10,911 nt of DNA. Origin: Alphaproteobacteria bacterium (GTDB taxonomy: Bacteria > Pseudomonadota > Alphaproteobacteria > Bin95). Position numbers and translations under genes: made by a program. The stretch lies in assembly GCA_022822125.1 (NCBI GenBank), contig JAJECF010000023.1, forward strand, positions 1-10,911, given 5' to 3'. Within the stretch, counting starts at the first letter, position 1, and each line of letters opens with the position of its first letter. This document shows positions 1 through 6,483 of this stretch, one piece after another. The notes under the pieces are model-generated. The model did not search any database, was not told the DNA's origin, and saw nothing but the letters and a program-made list of their open reading frames with translations.

Positions 1-150
1 GCTGCCGTCGCCTGGCAAAAGACTGGGAAAAATCCATCGCCTCAAGCGAAGCATGGATCAACATTGCCCATATCCGGCTCACAACACGACGACTCGCAAG
101 GGCTTGAAAAACTTCAGCGAGTTTTGAGTCAGGCTCTGAGACCTCTACTG
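1..150 (+). mobile_element. Right end of an IS5-family insertion sequence (boundary approximate)
   Basis: The transposase tail stops at 107. The next 40 or so bases (GAGTTTTGAGTCAGGCTCTGAG at about 119-140, in two overlapping parts) look like a terminal inverted repeat, which in this family lies just beyond the transposase stop. The left end is outside the window, so the repeat cannot be matched and the exact boundary and target duplication cannot be fixed. The element points toward the nitrile hydratase operon, whose first start codon is about 135 bp beyond this end. Confidence 0.5.
3..107 (+). CDS. IS5-type transposase, C-terminal end only (cut by window edge)
   Basis: Reading frame 3 is open from the window edge to a TGA at 105-107 and gives 34 residues starting CRRLAKDWEKSIASSEAW and ending with an Arg-rich tail (TTRRLARA). 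From memory this is the typical C-terminus of IS5-type DDE transposases, where the final catalytic Glu lies in a K-x-(W/F)-E type segment; here the Glu in KDWEKS is the likely candidate. The enzyme would cut and join the element's ends. Only the tail is visible, so I cannot tell whether the gene is intact or is one half of a frameshifted pair. The family call rests on this short stretch. Confidence 0.75.
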   Translation, partial: CRRLAKDWEKSIASSEAWINIAHIRLTTRRLARA

Positions 151-282
151 CGGAAACTCGTTATTGTTTGGGAGTAGTAACCTTACTCCACCCAACATTC
201 AACGGAAACTCCTGCCTCGACCGAAATTCATTGCGGTTGTTGTGGTATGCATGTCGTAACATGGCGTACCGGAAGGGAGATC
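108..282. other. Gap between IS end and nitrile hydratase operon
   Basis: This stretch is visibly less GC-rich than the genes that follow. It holds the presumed IS terminus, a small inverted repeat (GGAGTA at 171-176 and TACTCC at 184-189) and a 9-base direct repeat CGGAAACTC at 151-159 and 203-211. I see no convincing -35/-10 pair with normal spacing. The nitrile hydratase promoter must lie here or inside the IS. Confidence 0.4.
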
Positions 283-876
283 ATGCACGACCACGACCAT
301 GAGCCGGATGCTCTCGAACTCCGGGTGCAGGCGCTGGAGTCGCTGCTGGTGGAGCGGGGCTATGTCGATCCGGACGCGATGGACCGGCTGATCGAGACCT
401 ATGAGCATGAGGTCGGGCCGCATAACGGGGCGCAGGTGGTGGCCCGCGCCTGGACCGACCCCGACTACAGGGCGCGCCTGCTGGCGGACGGCTCCGCGGC
501 CATCGCGGAACTCGGTTTCACCGGCCGGCAGGGCGAACACATGGTCGTCGTGGAAAACACGGGCCGGGTCCACAATCTCGTCGTCTGCACGCTCTGCTCC
601 TGCTATCCGTGGCCGGTGCTGGGGCTGCCGCCGGTCTGGTACAAGGCGCCGCCCTACCGCGCCCGCGCGGTGATCGAGCCGCGCGCCGTGCTGGCGGAAT
701 TCGGCATGGAGGTGGCGGAGGATGTCGAGCTGCGGGTGTGGGATTCAACCGCCGAAATCCGCTACCTGGTGCTGCCCGAACGGCCCGCCGGCACGGAAGG
801 CTGGGGTGCGGACGCGCTCGCCGGGCTTGTCACGCGCGACGCCATGATCGGCGCAGCCAGGGTCGCGGCCCCGTGA
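283..876 (+). CDS. nthA: Nitrile hydratase alpha subunit, cobalt type
   Basis: Metal-binding subunit of nitrile hydratase, the cytoplasmic enzyme that adds water to a nitrile to give an amide. The protein is 197 residues, the usual size. The metal-binding loop V101-C-T-L-C-S-C107 is complete: Cys102, Cys105, Ser106 and Cys107 are the ligand residues, and Cys105 and Cys107 would be the ones oxidised to sulfinic and sulfenic acids. Thr103 in that loop marks the cobalt type; iron enzymes usually have Ser. The start at 283 is preferred over an in-frame ATG at 247 because GGAAGGGAG lies just upstream of 283. The N-terminus is rich in His and Asp (MHDHDHEPD). The stop overlaps the beta-subunit GTG by 4 nt, so translation is probably coupled. 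Thiocyanate hydrolase gamma subunits share the loop, but the beta partner next door supports nitrile hydratase. Confidence 0.95.
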   Translation: MHDHDHEPDALELRVQALESLLVERGYVDPDAMDRLIETYEHEVGPHNGAQVVARAWTDPDYRARLLADGSAAIAELGFTGRQGEHMVVVENTGRVHNLVVCTLCSCYPWPVLGLPPVWYKAPPYRARAVIEPRAVLAEFGMEVAEDVELRVWDSTAEIRYLVLPERPAGTEGWGADALAGLVTRDAMIGAARVAAP

Positions 877-1499
877 ACGGCGCGCATGATCTGGGCGGCA
901 TGCACGGCTTCGGCCCCGTCGGGCCGGAGGCGGACGAGCCGGTCTTCCATGCCGAGTGGGAGCGGCGCGCCTTCGCGCTCACGCTCGCCATGGGCTTCAC
1001 CGGGCAATGGAACCTCGACAAGTCCCGTCATGCGCGCGAGGCCATGCCGCCCGCAGACTATCTGGCGACCTCCTATTACGAGCACTGGCTGTTCGGCCTG
1101 GAGGCGCTGATGGCGGAGCGCGGCCTGCTGGAAGGCGCGCCGGCGACGCTCCGGCGGCTGGATGCAGGGAATGTGGAGAAGGCGCTGAAGACCGGCGGCC
1201 CGACCGAGCGCGAGACCGAAGCCGCCCCGGCCTTCGCGCCGGGCGACAGGGTGCGGGCGCTGAACATCCACCCCGTCGGCCACACCCGCCTGCCGCGCTA
1301 TTGCCGGGGACGCATCGGCACGGTCCACCGGCGCTGGGGCGCGCATGTCTATCCCGACTCCCACGCCGCCACCGGAGACCAGGATCCGCGCCATCTCTAC
1401 AGCGTGCGCTTTTCCGCGCGCGAACTCTGGGGGCCCTCCGCATCGGCGTCGGACGCGGTCATGATCGACCTCTGGGAACCCTATCTGGAGCGGGCGTGA
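873..1499 (+). CDS. nthB: Nitrile hydratase beta subunit
   Basis: Second subunit of the alpha/beta nitrile hydratase. It starts with GTG at 873, inside the alpha stop codon (GTGA); this yields [14 protein letters not shown], the hallmark beta N-terminus, so the longer open frame upstream is not coding. It has 208 residues. The N-terminal helical part (about 1-110) contains Arg52 in [12 protein letters not shown], which fits the conserved beta arginine that contacts the oxidised alpha cysteines. The C-terminal half (about 120-208, [21 protein letters not shown] onward) matches the SH3-like barrel, with the conserved P-R-Y-x-R-G-x-I-G segment at 141-149. It ends in another GTGA overlap, with the accessory gene. 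Gene order alpha-beta-accessory is typical of cobalt-type clusters. Confidence 0.95.
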   Translation: MNGAHDLGGMHGFGPVGPEADEPVFHAEWERRAFALTLAMGFTGQWNLDKSRHAREAMPPADYLATSYYEHWLFGLEALMAERGLLEGAPATLRRLDAGNVEKALKTGGPTERETEAAPAFAPGDRVRALNIHPVGHTRLPRYCRGRIGTVHRRWGAHVYPDSHAATGDQDPRHLYSVRFSARELWGPSASASDAVMIDLWEPYLERA

Positions 1500-1789
1500 C
1501 GCCGGAGGCGCCGTTCGACGAGCCCTGGCAGGCGCGGGCCTTCGCCATGGCGGTGCGCCTGCATGAAGCGGGTTTGTTCACCTGGCCGGAATGGTCCGCG
1601 CATCTGGGCCGCGCGCTCCGCGCCGCGCCCGACCGCCCCTATTGGGAAAGCTGGCTCGACGCGCTGGAAGCACTGACCGCCGAAAAGGACATTGCCGGCG
1701 CCGCCGACCTCGACGACCGGCAGGAGGCCTGGCGCCGCGCCCATGCGGAAACGCCGCACGGGCAGGCCGTGCGCCTCCCGGATCAGTAG
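1496..1789 (+). CDS. Nitrile hydratase accessory (activator) protein, P14K-like
   Basis: A 97-residue protein beginning at GTG 1496, overlapping the beta stop by 4 nt, with GGAG at 1487-1490. The core PFDEPWQARAFAMAVRLHEAG then LFTWPEWSAHLG is the signature of nitrile hydratase accessory proteins, which resemble the N-terminal part of the beta subunit (compare beta [20 protein letters not shown]). In known cobalt enzymes such a protein binds an alpha subunit and delivers the cobalt-loaded, oxidised alpha to the beta subunit by subunit exchange. No CxCC GTPase motif of the iron-type activator is present. The protein looks slightly short, with a brief tail after DDRQEAWRRAHAETPHG. Its stop lies 7 bp inside the convergent acyl-CoA dehydrogenase gene. 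The family is well supported; the mechanism is taken from relatives. Confidence 0.88.
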   Translation: MTPEAPFDEPWQARAFAMAVRLHEAGLFTWPEWSAHLGRALRAAPDRPYWESWLDALEALTAEKDIAGAADLDDRQEAWRRAHAETPHGQAVRLPDQ

Positions 1790-2973
1790 GAGCGCGGCAG
1801 GCCGAGGACATGCTCGGCGAGATAGGCCAGCACCAGGTTGGTCGAGATCGGCGCCGTGCGGTAGAGGCGCGCCTCGCGGAATTTGCGCTCGATGTCGAAC
1901 TCCTCCGCAAAGGCGAAGCCGCCATAGGTCTGCATGCACACATCGCCCGCCTTCCACGCCGCCTCGGCGCAGAGATGCTTGGCCATATTGGCCTCCGGAC
2001 CGCAGGGCTCGCCCGCCTCGAACAGCGCGGCGGCCTTGCGCATCATCAGCTCGGCCGCCGCAGTCTGGGCGTAGGCTTCGGCGATCGGGAACTGGATGCC
2101 CTGGTTCTGCCCGATCGGGCGGCCGAACACGCTGCGGTCGTTGGCGTAGGCTACGGCGCGGTCGATGAAGAATTTCGCGTCGCCCAGCGCATCGGACGCG
2201 ACCAGTATCCGTTCCGCGTTCATGCCGTCGAGGATGTAGCGGAAGCCCCGGCCCTCCTCGCCGATCAGCGCATCGGCCGGGATGCGCATATTGTCGAAGA
2301 ACAGCTCGTTGGTCTGGTGGTTTATCATCGTGCGGATCGGGCGGATCTCCAGCCCGTTTCCGAGCGTCTCGCGCATGTCCACCAGGAAGACGGACAGCCC
2401 GTCGGTCCGCTTCGCCACCCGGTCCTTGGGCGTGGTGCGCGCCAGCAGCAGCATGAGGTCCGAATATTGCGCGCGGCTCGTCCAGATCTTCTGGCCGTTG
2501 ACGACATAGCCGTCGCCGTCCCGCACCGCTGTCGTGCGCAGGCTGAGCGTGTCCGTGCCGCTGCCCGGCTCCGTCACGCCGAAGGCCTGCAGGCGCAGCT
2601 CGCCCGTCGCGATCTTCGGCAGGTAGCGCTGCTTCTGCTCGTCGCTGCCATGGCGGAGCAGCGTGCCCATGATATACATCTGCGCGTGGCAGGCTCCGGC
2701 ATTGCAGCCTGCGGCGTTGACCTCCTCCAGCACGGCGCTGCCGGCGGAGATCGGCAGGCCCGAGCCGCCATATTCCTCGGGGATCAGCACCGCCAGATAG
2801 CCGGCGTCGGTCAGCGCCTTGACGAAGGCCTCCGGATATTCGCGGTCGCGGTCGCGGTCGCGCCAGTAATCGCCCGGATAGTCGGCGCAGAGCCGGCGCA
2901 CAGCCTCGCGGATTTCCGGCCAGGTCTCGCCGACCTCCATCGTGATGGGGCTCGCATCGTACATTGCATCCAT
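1783..2973 (-). CDS. Acyl-CoA dehydrogenase family protein
   Basis: A 396-residue flavoprotein of the usual family length, expected to bind FAD and introduce a trans-2,3 double bond into an acyl-CoA, passing electrons to ETF. The FAD/substrate-loop signature GVTEPGSGTD is at 132-141, followed by GYVVNGQKIWTSRAQYSD, the normal middle beta domain. The C-terminal helical domain has DRSVFGRPIGQNQ (279-291) and QTYGGFAFAEEFDIERKFREARLY (348-371, given here as the family's second signature region). The usual catalytic Glu of the YEGT motif is replaced: the sequence reads Y371-R372-T373-A374. A Glu in helix G (M251-N-A-E254-R-I) sits where isovaleryl-CoA dehydrogenase has its base, so Glu254 is the likely catalyst. 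A hexamer repeat encodes the DRDRDRDR run near residue 40. The substrate is not predictable. Upstream Shine-Dalgarno is weak; ATG at 2964 is an alternative start. Confidence 0.92.
   Translation of the reverse strand: MDAMYDASPITMEVGETWPEIREAVRRLCADYPGDYWRDRDRDREYPEAFVKALTDAGYLAVLIPEEYGGSGLPISAGSAVLEEVNAAGCNAGACHAQMYIMGTLLRHGSDEQKQRYLPKIATGELRLQAFGVTEPGSGTDTLSLRTTAVRDGDGYVVNGQKIWTSRAQYSDLMLLLARTTPKDRVAKRTDGLSVFLVDMRETLGNGLEIRPIRTMINHQTNELFFDNMRIPADALIGEEGRGFRYILDGMNAERILVASDALGDAKFFIDRAVAYANDRSVFGRPIGQNQGIQFPIAEAYAQTAAAELMMRKAAALFEAGEPCGPEANMAKHLCAEAAWKAGDVCMQTYGGFAFAEEFDIERKFREARLYRTAPISTNLVLAYLAEHVLGLPRSY
2841..2864. repeat. Short tandem hexamer inside the acyl-CoA dehydrogenase gene
   Basis: CGCGGT is repeated three times from 2841 and followed by CGCG. 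On the coding strand this gives an alternating Asp-Arg run at about residues 37-44. The unit is 6 bp, so copy-number slippage would keep the reading frame. Confidence 0.6.
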
Positions 2974-3058
2974 GGGGTCCGCCGCTGCTTCCGTTTCGCT
3001 GTCGCGCCGGAGTAAACCGGAAGCGGCGGCGCGAATCCAGCGGCGCGCCGCCCCCTGA

Positions 3059-3085
3059 TGTCCGGAATGCGCTCGTTCCGGGACA
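3059..3085. other. Intergenic inverted repeat between divergent genes
   Basis: TGTCCGGAA (3059-3067) pairs with TTCCGGGACA (3076-3085) with one bulged base and an 8-nt loop. It lies in the 261-bp divergent gap between the acyl-CoA dehydrogenase and the transporter operon, with no T-tract on either side. It could be an operator, a leader hairpin of the leftward gene or a remnant repeat. Confidence 0.4.
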
Positions 3086-3112
3086 GGTGAAACCCGGTCC
3101 CGGCGCCCCGAT

Positions 3113-3141
3113 TTGAACGAAGCCGGCGTCTGGCCTAGGCT
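3113..3141 (+). promoter_or_regulatory. Candidate sigma-70 promoter of the betaine-type transporter operon
   Basis: TTGAAC at 3113-3118 and TAGGCT at 3136-3141 are separated by exactly 17 bp, a good housekeeping-type match for a GC-rich alphaproteobacterium. Transcription would begin near 3148, leaving a leader of about 85 nt before the ATG at 3235. A 7-bp inverted repeat, GTTCGCC at 3142-3148 and GGCGAAC at 3171-3177, starts right after the -10 and could be a regulator site or a leader hairpin. This is a prediction from sequence only. Confidence 0.42.
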
Positions 3142-3234
3142 GTTCGCCAGGTCCGTTCGTGCCGCTCAACGGCGAACGCAACTCCGGTCCCGGCGCGTCG
3201 AGGCGAGAGGGCTGTCAAACAGGGAGAAAGATCC

Positions 3235-4209
3235 ATGAAGAAATACCTGGTCGCCGGCTTTGTCGGATTCGCGGCGAGCCTCGCTGTTCCGGGAACCGCC
3301 TCGGCGGATTGCGGAGAAGTTTCCATCACCGAAATGAACTGGGCTTCTTCCCAGATCATTACGGAAGTCTCCAAGTTCCTGATGGAGCAGGGCTATGGCT
3401 GCACGGTCGAGAAGGTGCCGTCCGCCACCACCACCTCGGTTGCCTCCCTGGCCGAAAACGGCGAGCCCGACCTGGTGACCGAATTGTGGCTGAACTCGAC
3501 CGGCGACGTCTATACCAGGCTCGAAGCCGAGGGCAAGGTTTCCCGGCTGGCCGAGGTGATCGCGCCCGGCGGCCTCGAAGGCTGGTGGATCCCGGCCTAT
3601 CTCGCCGAAGCGCATCCGGAACTGGCCACCATCGAAGGCGTCCTGGCCAATCCCGACAAGGTCGGCGGGCGTTTCAATAACTGCCCGGACGGCTGGGGCT
3701 GCCGGATCGTCAACGACAACCTGGTCAAGGCGCTCGGCGTCGAGGCGGCCGGCATCGAGGTGTTCAACCACGGCTCCGGCGAAACCCTGGCGACCTCGAT
3801 CGCGGCTGCTTACGAAAACAAGGAGCCCTGGTTCGGCTATTACTGGGGACCCACCGCGCTGCTGGGCAAATACGAGATGGTCAAGATTGCGCTCGGCGAC
3901 ATCGACACCGACACCCATTCGGCCAATCAGAACAAGGACAATGCGGATCCGGGCGTATCCGACTTCCCGCCGGCGCCGGTTCTGACAGTCGCAACGGCCG
4001 CGTTCGCCGAGCGCGAGCCCGAGATCGCCGCGCTCATGGGCAATGTCAGCTTCGAGGTCGGCCTCCTCAGCGGCATCCTCGCCTGGCAGGAGGAAAACAG
4101 CGCCTCGGCGGAGGAGGCCGCTGTCTATTTCCTGACGACGCAGTCCGGCGTCTGGTCGCAATGGATCGACGACAGCGCGCGCGAGAAGCTCGCGCAGTTC
4201 ATCAAATAG
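3235..4209 (+). CDS. Glycine betaine/quaternary amine ABC transporter, periplasmic binding protein (ProX/OpuAC type)
   Basis: Periplasmic protein that captures a betaine-like solute and hands it to the membrane complex encoded downstream. GGGAGAAAG precedes the ATG. Residues 1-24 form a classic Sec signal peptide (MKK, hydrophobic core, then TASA) with cleavage likely before Asp25. The mature part has the OpuAC-type fold order: ITEMNWASSQIITEV near 31-45, DLVTELWLNS near 79-88, GLEGWWIP at 113-120 and WFGYYWGPTALL at 199-210. The many tryptophans (36, 85, 117, 118, 154, 199, 204) suit an aromatic box for a trimethylammonium group. Four Cys in the mature protein (26, 56, 150, 156) could form two disulfides. 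The class is secure; whether the ligand is glycine betaine, choline, carnitine or another amine cannot be read from the sequence. Confidence 0.9.
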   Translation: MKKYLVAGFVGFAASLAVPGTASADCGEVSITEMNWASSQIITEVSKFLMEQGYGCTVEKVPSATTTSVASLAENGEPDLVTELWLNSTGDVYTRLEAEGKVSRLAEVIAPGGLEGWWIPAYLAEAHPELATIEGVLANPDKVGGRFNNCPDGWGCRIVNDNLVKALGVEAAGIEVFNHGSGETLATSIAAAYENKEPWFGYYWGPTALLGKYEMVKIALGDIDTDTHSANQNKDNADPGVSDFPPAPVLTVATAAFAEREPEIAALMGNVSFEVGLLSGILAWQEENSASAEEAAVYFLTTQSGVWSQWIDDSAREKLAQFIK

Positions 4210-4271
4210 GGCTGGGCGCCGTCGGACCGTTTCCGGCGTCGACGCCTTGACCGGCTTGCAACGAGCACGGC

Positions 4272-4297
4272 CCGGGCCGGGAGTTGTCCCGGCCCGG
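4272..4297 (+). other. Strong intercistronic hairpin between binding-protein and permease genes
   Basis: An 11-bp perfect GC-rich stem, CCGGGCCGGGA (4272-4282) with TCCCGGCCCGG (4287-4297), closes a GTTG loop. No U-tract follows, so it is a poor intrinsic terminator. It sits in the 112-bp gap before the permease. Known parallel: hairpins after binding-protein genes in ABC operons protect the upstream mRNA and lower downstream expression, as in malE-malF. Confidence 0.7.
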
Positions 4298-4321
4298 ACT
4301 TCCGGGATGGGGTAAGCGGTC

Positions 4322-5353
4322 ATGGCGACCTATGATTTCCTGTTCGACGGGCTCGGCCTGCGCGACTGGTGCGATGCGGGCAAGACGAATGACGGGCCGG
4401 TGTCGATGGCCGACCTGCTGGCGAAAGGCGGTGTCGGCAAGGAAAGCTCGCTCTGGGATTTGCCGTTTCCTTCGCTCGACGCGCTGAACGAGGCATGCGG
4501 GCGGATCGCCCAGTCGCGCGACACGACGAAAGGCGTCGAGGACGGGTTCCTGGCGATCAAGGACGCGCTGCGCTTCGTGCTCGACCCGATTACCCAACCG
4601 CTCAGCTGGATACTCGAATTCGCGCTGCTGGTCTTCGAGGCCGCGCCCTGGTGGGTCATGTTCCCGCTGCTCATGGCCGTGGTGTATCTGGCCACCAAAT
4701 CCGTCCGGCTGATCGGTCTGGTGACGGCCTGCCTCGCCTTCCTGGCGTTCATCGACCATTACGGCTTCGCCATGCAGACGCTGGCGATCATCTTCGTCTG
4801 CGCCTTTCTCTGCGTGTTGTTCGGCGTGCCCATCGGCATCGCCATGTCGCGCAGCGACAGGATGCAGCGCATGACGATCCCGGTGCTGGACATGCTCCAG
4901 ACGCTGCCGCCCTTCGTTTACCTGATCCCGCTGATCTTCCTGTTCTCGGTGACGGAGCCGAAACTCTACGGAATCGCGATCATCCTCTACGCCATCGTGC
5001 CGGTGATCCGGCTCACCGATCTCGGCATCCGGCTGGTGGACAGGGACGTGATCGAGGCCGCCGATTCCTTCGGCATGACCGACCGGCAGAAGCTGTTCGG
5101 GGTCCAGATACCGCTGGCTCTGCCCAACATCATGGCGGGCGTGAACCAGACGATCATGATGAGCCTCGCCATGGTGGTCATCGCGTCGCTGGTTTCGGCG
5201 CCGGGCCTCGGCGTGCTCGTGCTGCGCGGCATCCGCAATCTCGAACTCGGCGTCGGCCTGGTCTCGGGCCTCGGCATCGTGCTCCTCGCAATCATTCTGG
5301 ACCGCGTGACCAAGGCGGCGCTCGACCGCGTCAACGCCGCCCAGAAAGTCTGA
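4322..5353 (+). CDS. Glycine betaine/quaternary amine ABC transporter permease (ProW type)
   Basis: Inner-membrane channel subunit of 343 residues. It begins with a polar stretch of about 90 residues (MATYDFLFDGLGLRDW..., ending near ALRFVLDPITQPL), as in the long N-terminal extension of ProW proteins. About seven or eight hydrophobic segments follow, roughly at 94-107, 109-124, 128-144, 150-174, 196-211, 214-230, 277-293 and 309-326. The cytoplasmic coupling loop EAADSFGMTDRQKLFGVQIPLALP (245-268) fits the permease EAA motif (E-A-A, Gly at 251, terminal L-P), which docks onto the ATPase. VPVIRLTDLGIRLVD just before it is typical of this family. The stop is 15 nt before the ATPase start, so the two are co-transcribed. 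The ATG has a poor Shine-Dalgarno (GGGGTAAG), which together with the hairpin upstream suggests lower expression than the binding protein. Confidence 0.92.
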   Translation: MATYDFLFDGLGLRDWCDAGKTNDGPVSMADLLAKGGVGKESSLWDLPFPSLDALNEACGRIAQSRDTTKGVEDGFLAIKDALRFVLDPITQPLSWILEFALLVFEAAPWWVMFPLLMAVVYLATKSVRLIGLVTACLAFLAFIDHYGFAMQTLAIIFVCAFLCVLFGVPIGIAMSRSDRMQRMTIPVLDMLQTLPPFVYLIPLIFLFSVTEPKLYGIAIILYAIVPVIRLTDLGIRLVDRDVIEAADSFGMTDRQKLFGVQIPLALPNIMAGVNQTIMMSLAMVVIASLVSAPGLGVLVLRGIRNLELGVGLVSGLGIVLLAIILDRVTKAALDRVNAAQKV

Positions 5354-5368
5354 CCGGGAGGATCCGGC

Positions 5369-6430
5369 GTGGCCGACAATGTCAAGATCGCAATCCGGAG
5401 CCTCTACAAGATCTTCGGGGAGGACCCCGAGGCCGCGCTGGGGCATGTGCATGCCGGCGCTGGCAAGACGGAACTTCTGGAGCGGCACGGCCATGTGCTC
5501 GGCCTGCAGGACATCAATGTCGATATGCGCGAGGGCGACATCACCGTCATCATGGGGCTTTCGGGCTCCGGCAAGAGCACGCTCATCCGGCACCTCAACC
5601 GGCTGATCGAGCCGACCTCGGGGCAGATCGAGGTCGATGGCGAGGATGTGCTGGCCTATGACGAGGAGCGCCTGCGCGCGCTCCGCCGCGAAGCCATGTC
5701 CATGGTGTTCCAGAAATTCGCCCTCCTGCCTCACCGCACCGTGGCAGAGAATGCCGGGACGACGCTGCAGGTGCGCGGCGTTCGCCAGCGGGACTATCTG
5801 GCGGAGGCGGGCAAATGGCTCGAAAGGGTCGGCCTTACCGGCTACGAACGCCACTATCCGCACCAGCTCTCCGGCGGCATGCAGCAGCGTGTCGGCATTG
5901 CACGCGCGCTGACCTCGAACTCGCCGATCATGCTGATGGACGAGGCGTTTTCGGCTCTCGACCCGCTGATCCGCACGGATATGCAGGACCTCCTGCTGGA
6001 ATTGCAGAAGGAACTGCACAAGACCATCGTCTTCATCACCCACGATCTGGACGAGGCGCTCAAGCTCGCGGACCGCCTTGTGATCCTCAAGGACGGCTTC
6101 ATCGTCCAGCAGGACGAACCGCAATATATCCTGCTGCACCCGAACGATCCTTACATCGAGGACTTCGTCAGCGACATCAACCGCGCCCGCGTGCTCAGGG
6201 TGCGCTCGATCATGACGCCCCTGAACGGCGGCGCGCCGCCTGCCGAAGCGCAGGGCGAGGTGGATTTCAACGACACGCTGGAGAGCACGATCACGCGCTC
6301 CGGCGGCGACACCTCGCACTCCTATATCGTGACGCGCGAGGGAACGCCCGTCGGCGTGCTGGAGATGACGAACCTCGTCAAGGCGCTGGTCCCGCGCGTC
6401 GCCTCCGAGGCCGGCGCGCGAAAATATTGA
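5369..6430 (+). CDS. Glycine betaine/quaternary amine ABC transporter ATPase (ProV type)
   Basis: ATP-hydrolysing subunit that powers uptake, 353 residues, starting with GTG at 5369 behind GGGAGG (5356-5361). Motifs are complete and in order: Walker A GLSGSGKST (63-71), Q-loop Gln115 in VFQKFALLPH, signature LSGGMQQR (167-174), Walker B IMLMDE (187-192), D-loop SALD (195-198) and switch His225 in ITHD. The extra segment at about 20-45 (EDPEAALGHVHAGAGKTELLERHGHVLG) before the core strand is characteristic of ProV/OpuAA proteins. The C-terminal 85 residues, from about 268, resemble a reduced CBS region: IMTPLNGG near 281-288 and SYIVTREGTPVGVLEMTNLVKAL near 318-340. In OpuA, tandem CBS domains sense ionic strength; here only about one CBS-like unit is evident, so osmotic gating is uncertain. 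The stop TTGA overlaps an in-frame TTG of the next gene. Confidence 0.94.
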   Translation: MADNVKIAIRSLYKIFGEDPEAALGHVHAGAGKTELLERHGHVLGLQDINVDMREGDITVIMGLSGSGKSTLIRHLNRLIEPTSGQIEVDGEDVLAYDEERLRALRREAMSMVFQKFALLPHRTVAENAGTTLQVRGVRQRDYLAEAGKWLERVGLTGYERHYPHQLSGGMQQRVGIARALTSNSPIMLMDEAFSALDPLIRTDMQDLLLELQKELHKTIVFITHDLDEALKLADRLVILKDGFIVQQDEPQYILLHPNDPYIEDFVSDINRARVLRVRSIMTPLNGGAPPAEAQGEVDFNDTLESTITRSGGDTSHSYIVTREGTPVGVLEMTNLVKALVPRVASEAGARKY

Positions 6431-6447
6431 ACCCGTCGGGGACCGAC

Positions 6448-6465
6448 CAGGCGGCGCGCCGCCTG
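6448..6465 (+). other. 18-bp perfect palindrome between ATPase and downstream gene
   Basis: CAGGCGGCGCGCCGCCTG reads identically on both strands. It lies in the 53-bp gap between the ATPase stop (6430) and the preferred start of the next gene (6484), just before that gene's GGAG. In mRNA it could fold into a short hairpin next to the ribosome site. No T-tract follows, so it is not a normal terminator. Confidence 0.6.
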
Positions 6466-6483
6466 CGGCCGCCGGAGACGGTC

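Noticed and set aside
247..282. Twelve extra N-terminal residues on the nitrile hydratase alpha subunit
   Set aside because: No ribosome site precedes ATG 247, whereas GGAAGGGAG precedes ATG 283, which also gives the usual length.
1481..3181. Long minus-strand frame overlapping the acyl-CoA dehydrogenase
   Set aside because: It is another frame of the same strand with Arg/Gly-rich content, while the neighbouring frame holds the full dehydrogenase signatures.
4202..6319. Long antisense open frame (about 705 codons) opposite the permease and ATPase genes
   Set aside because: Its sequence is low-complexity His/Asp/Arg/Gln-rich with no domain, and the opposite strand carries complete permease and ATPase motifs. 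Long antisense frames are common in GC-rich DNA.
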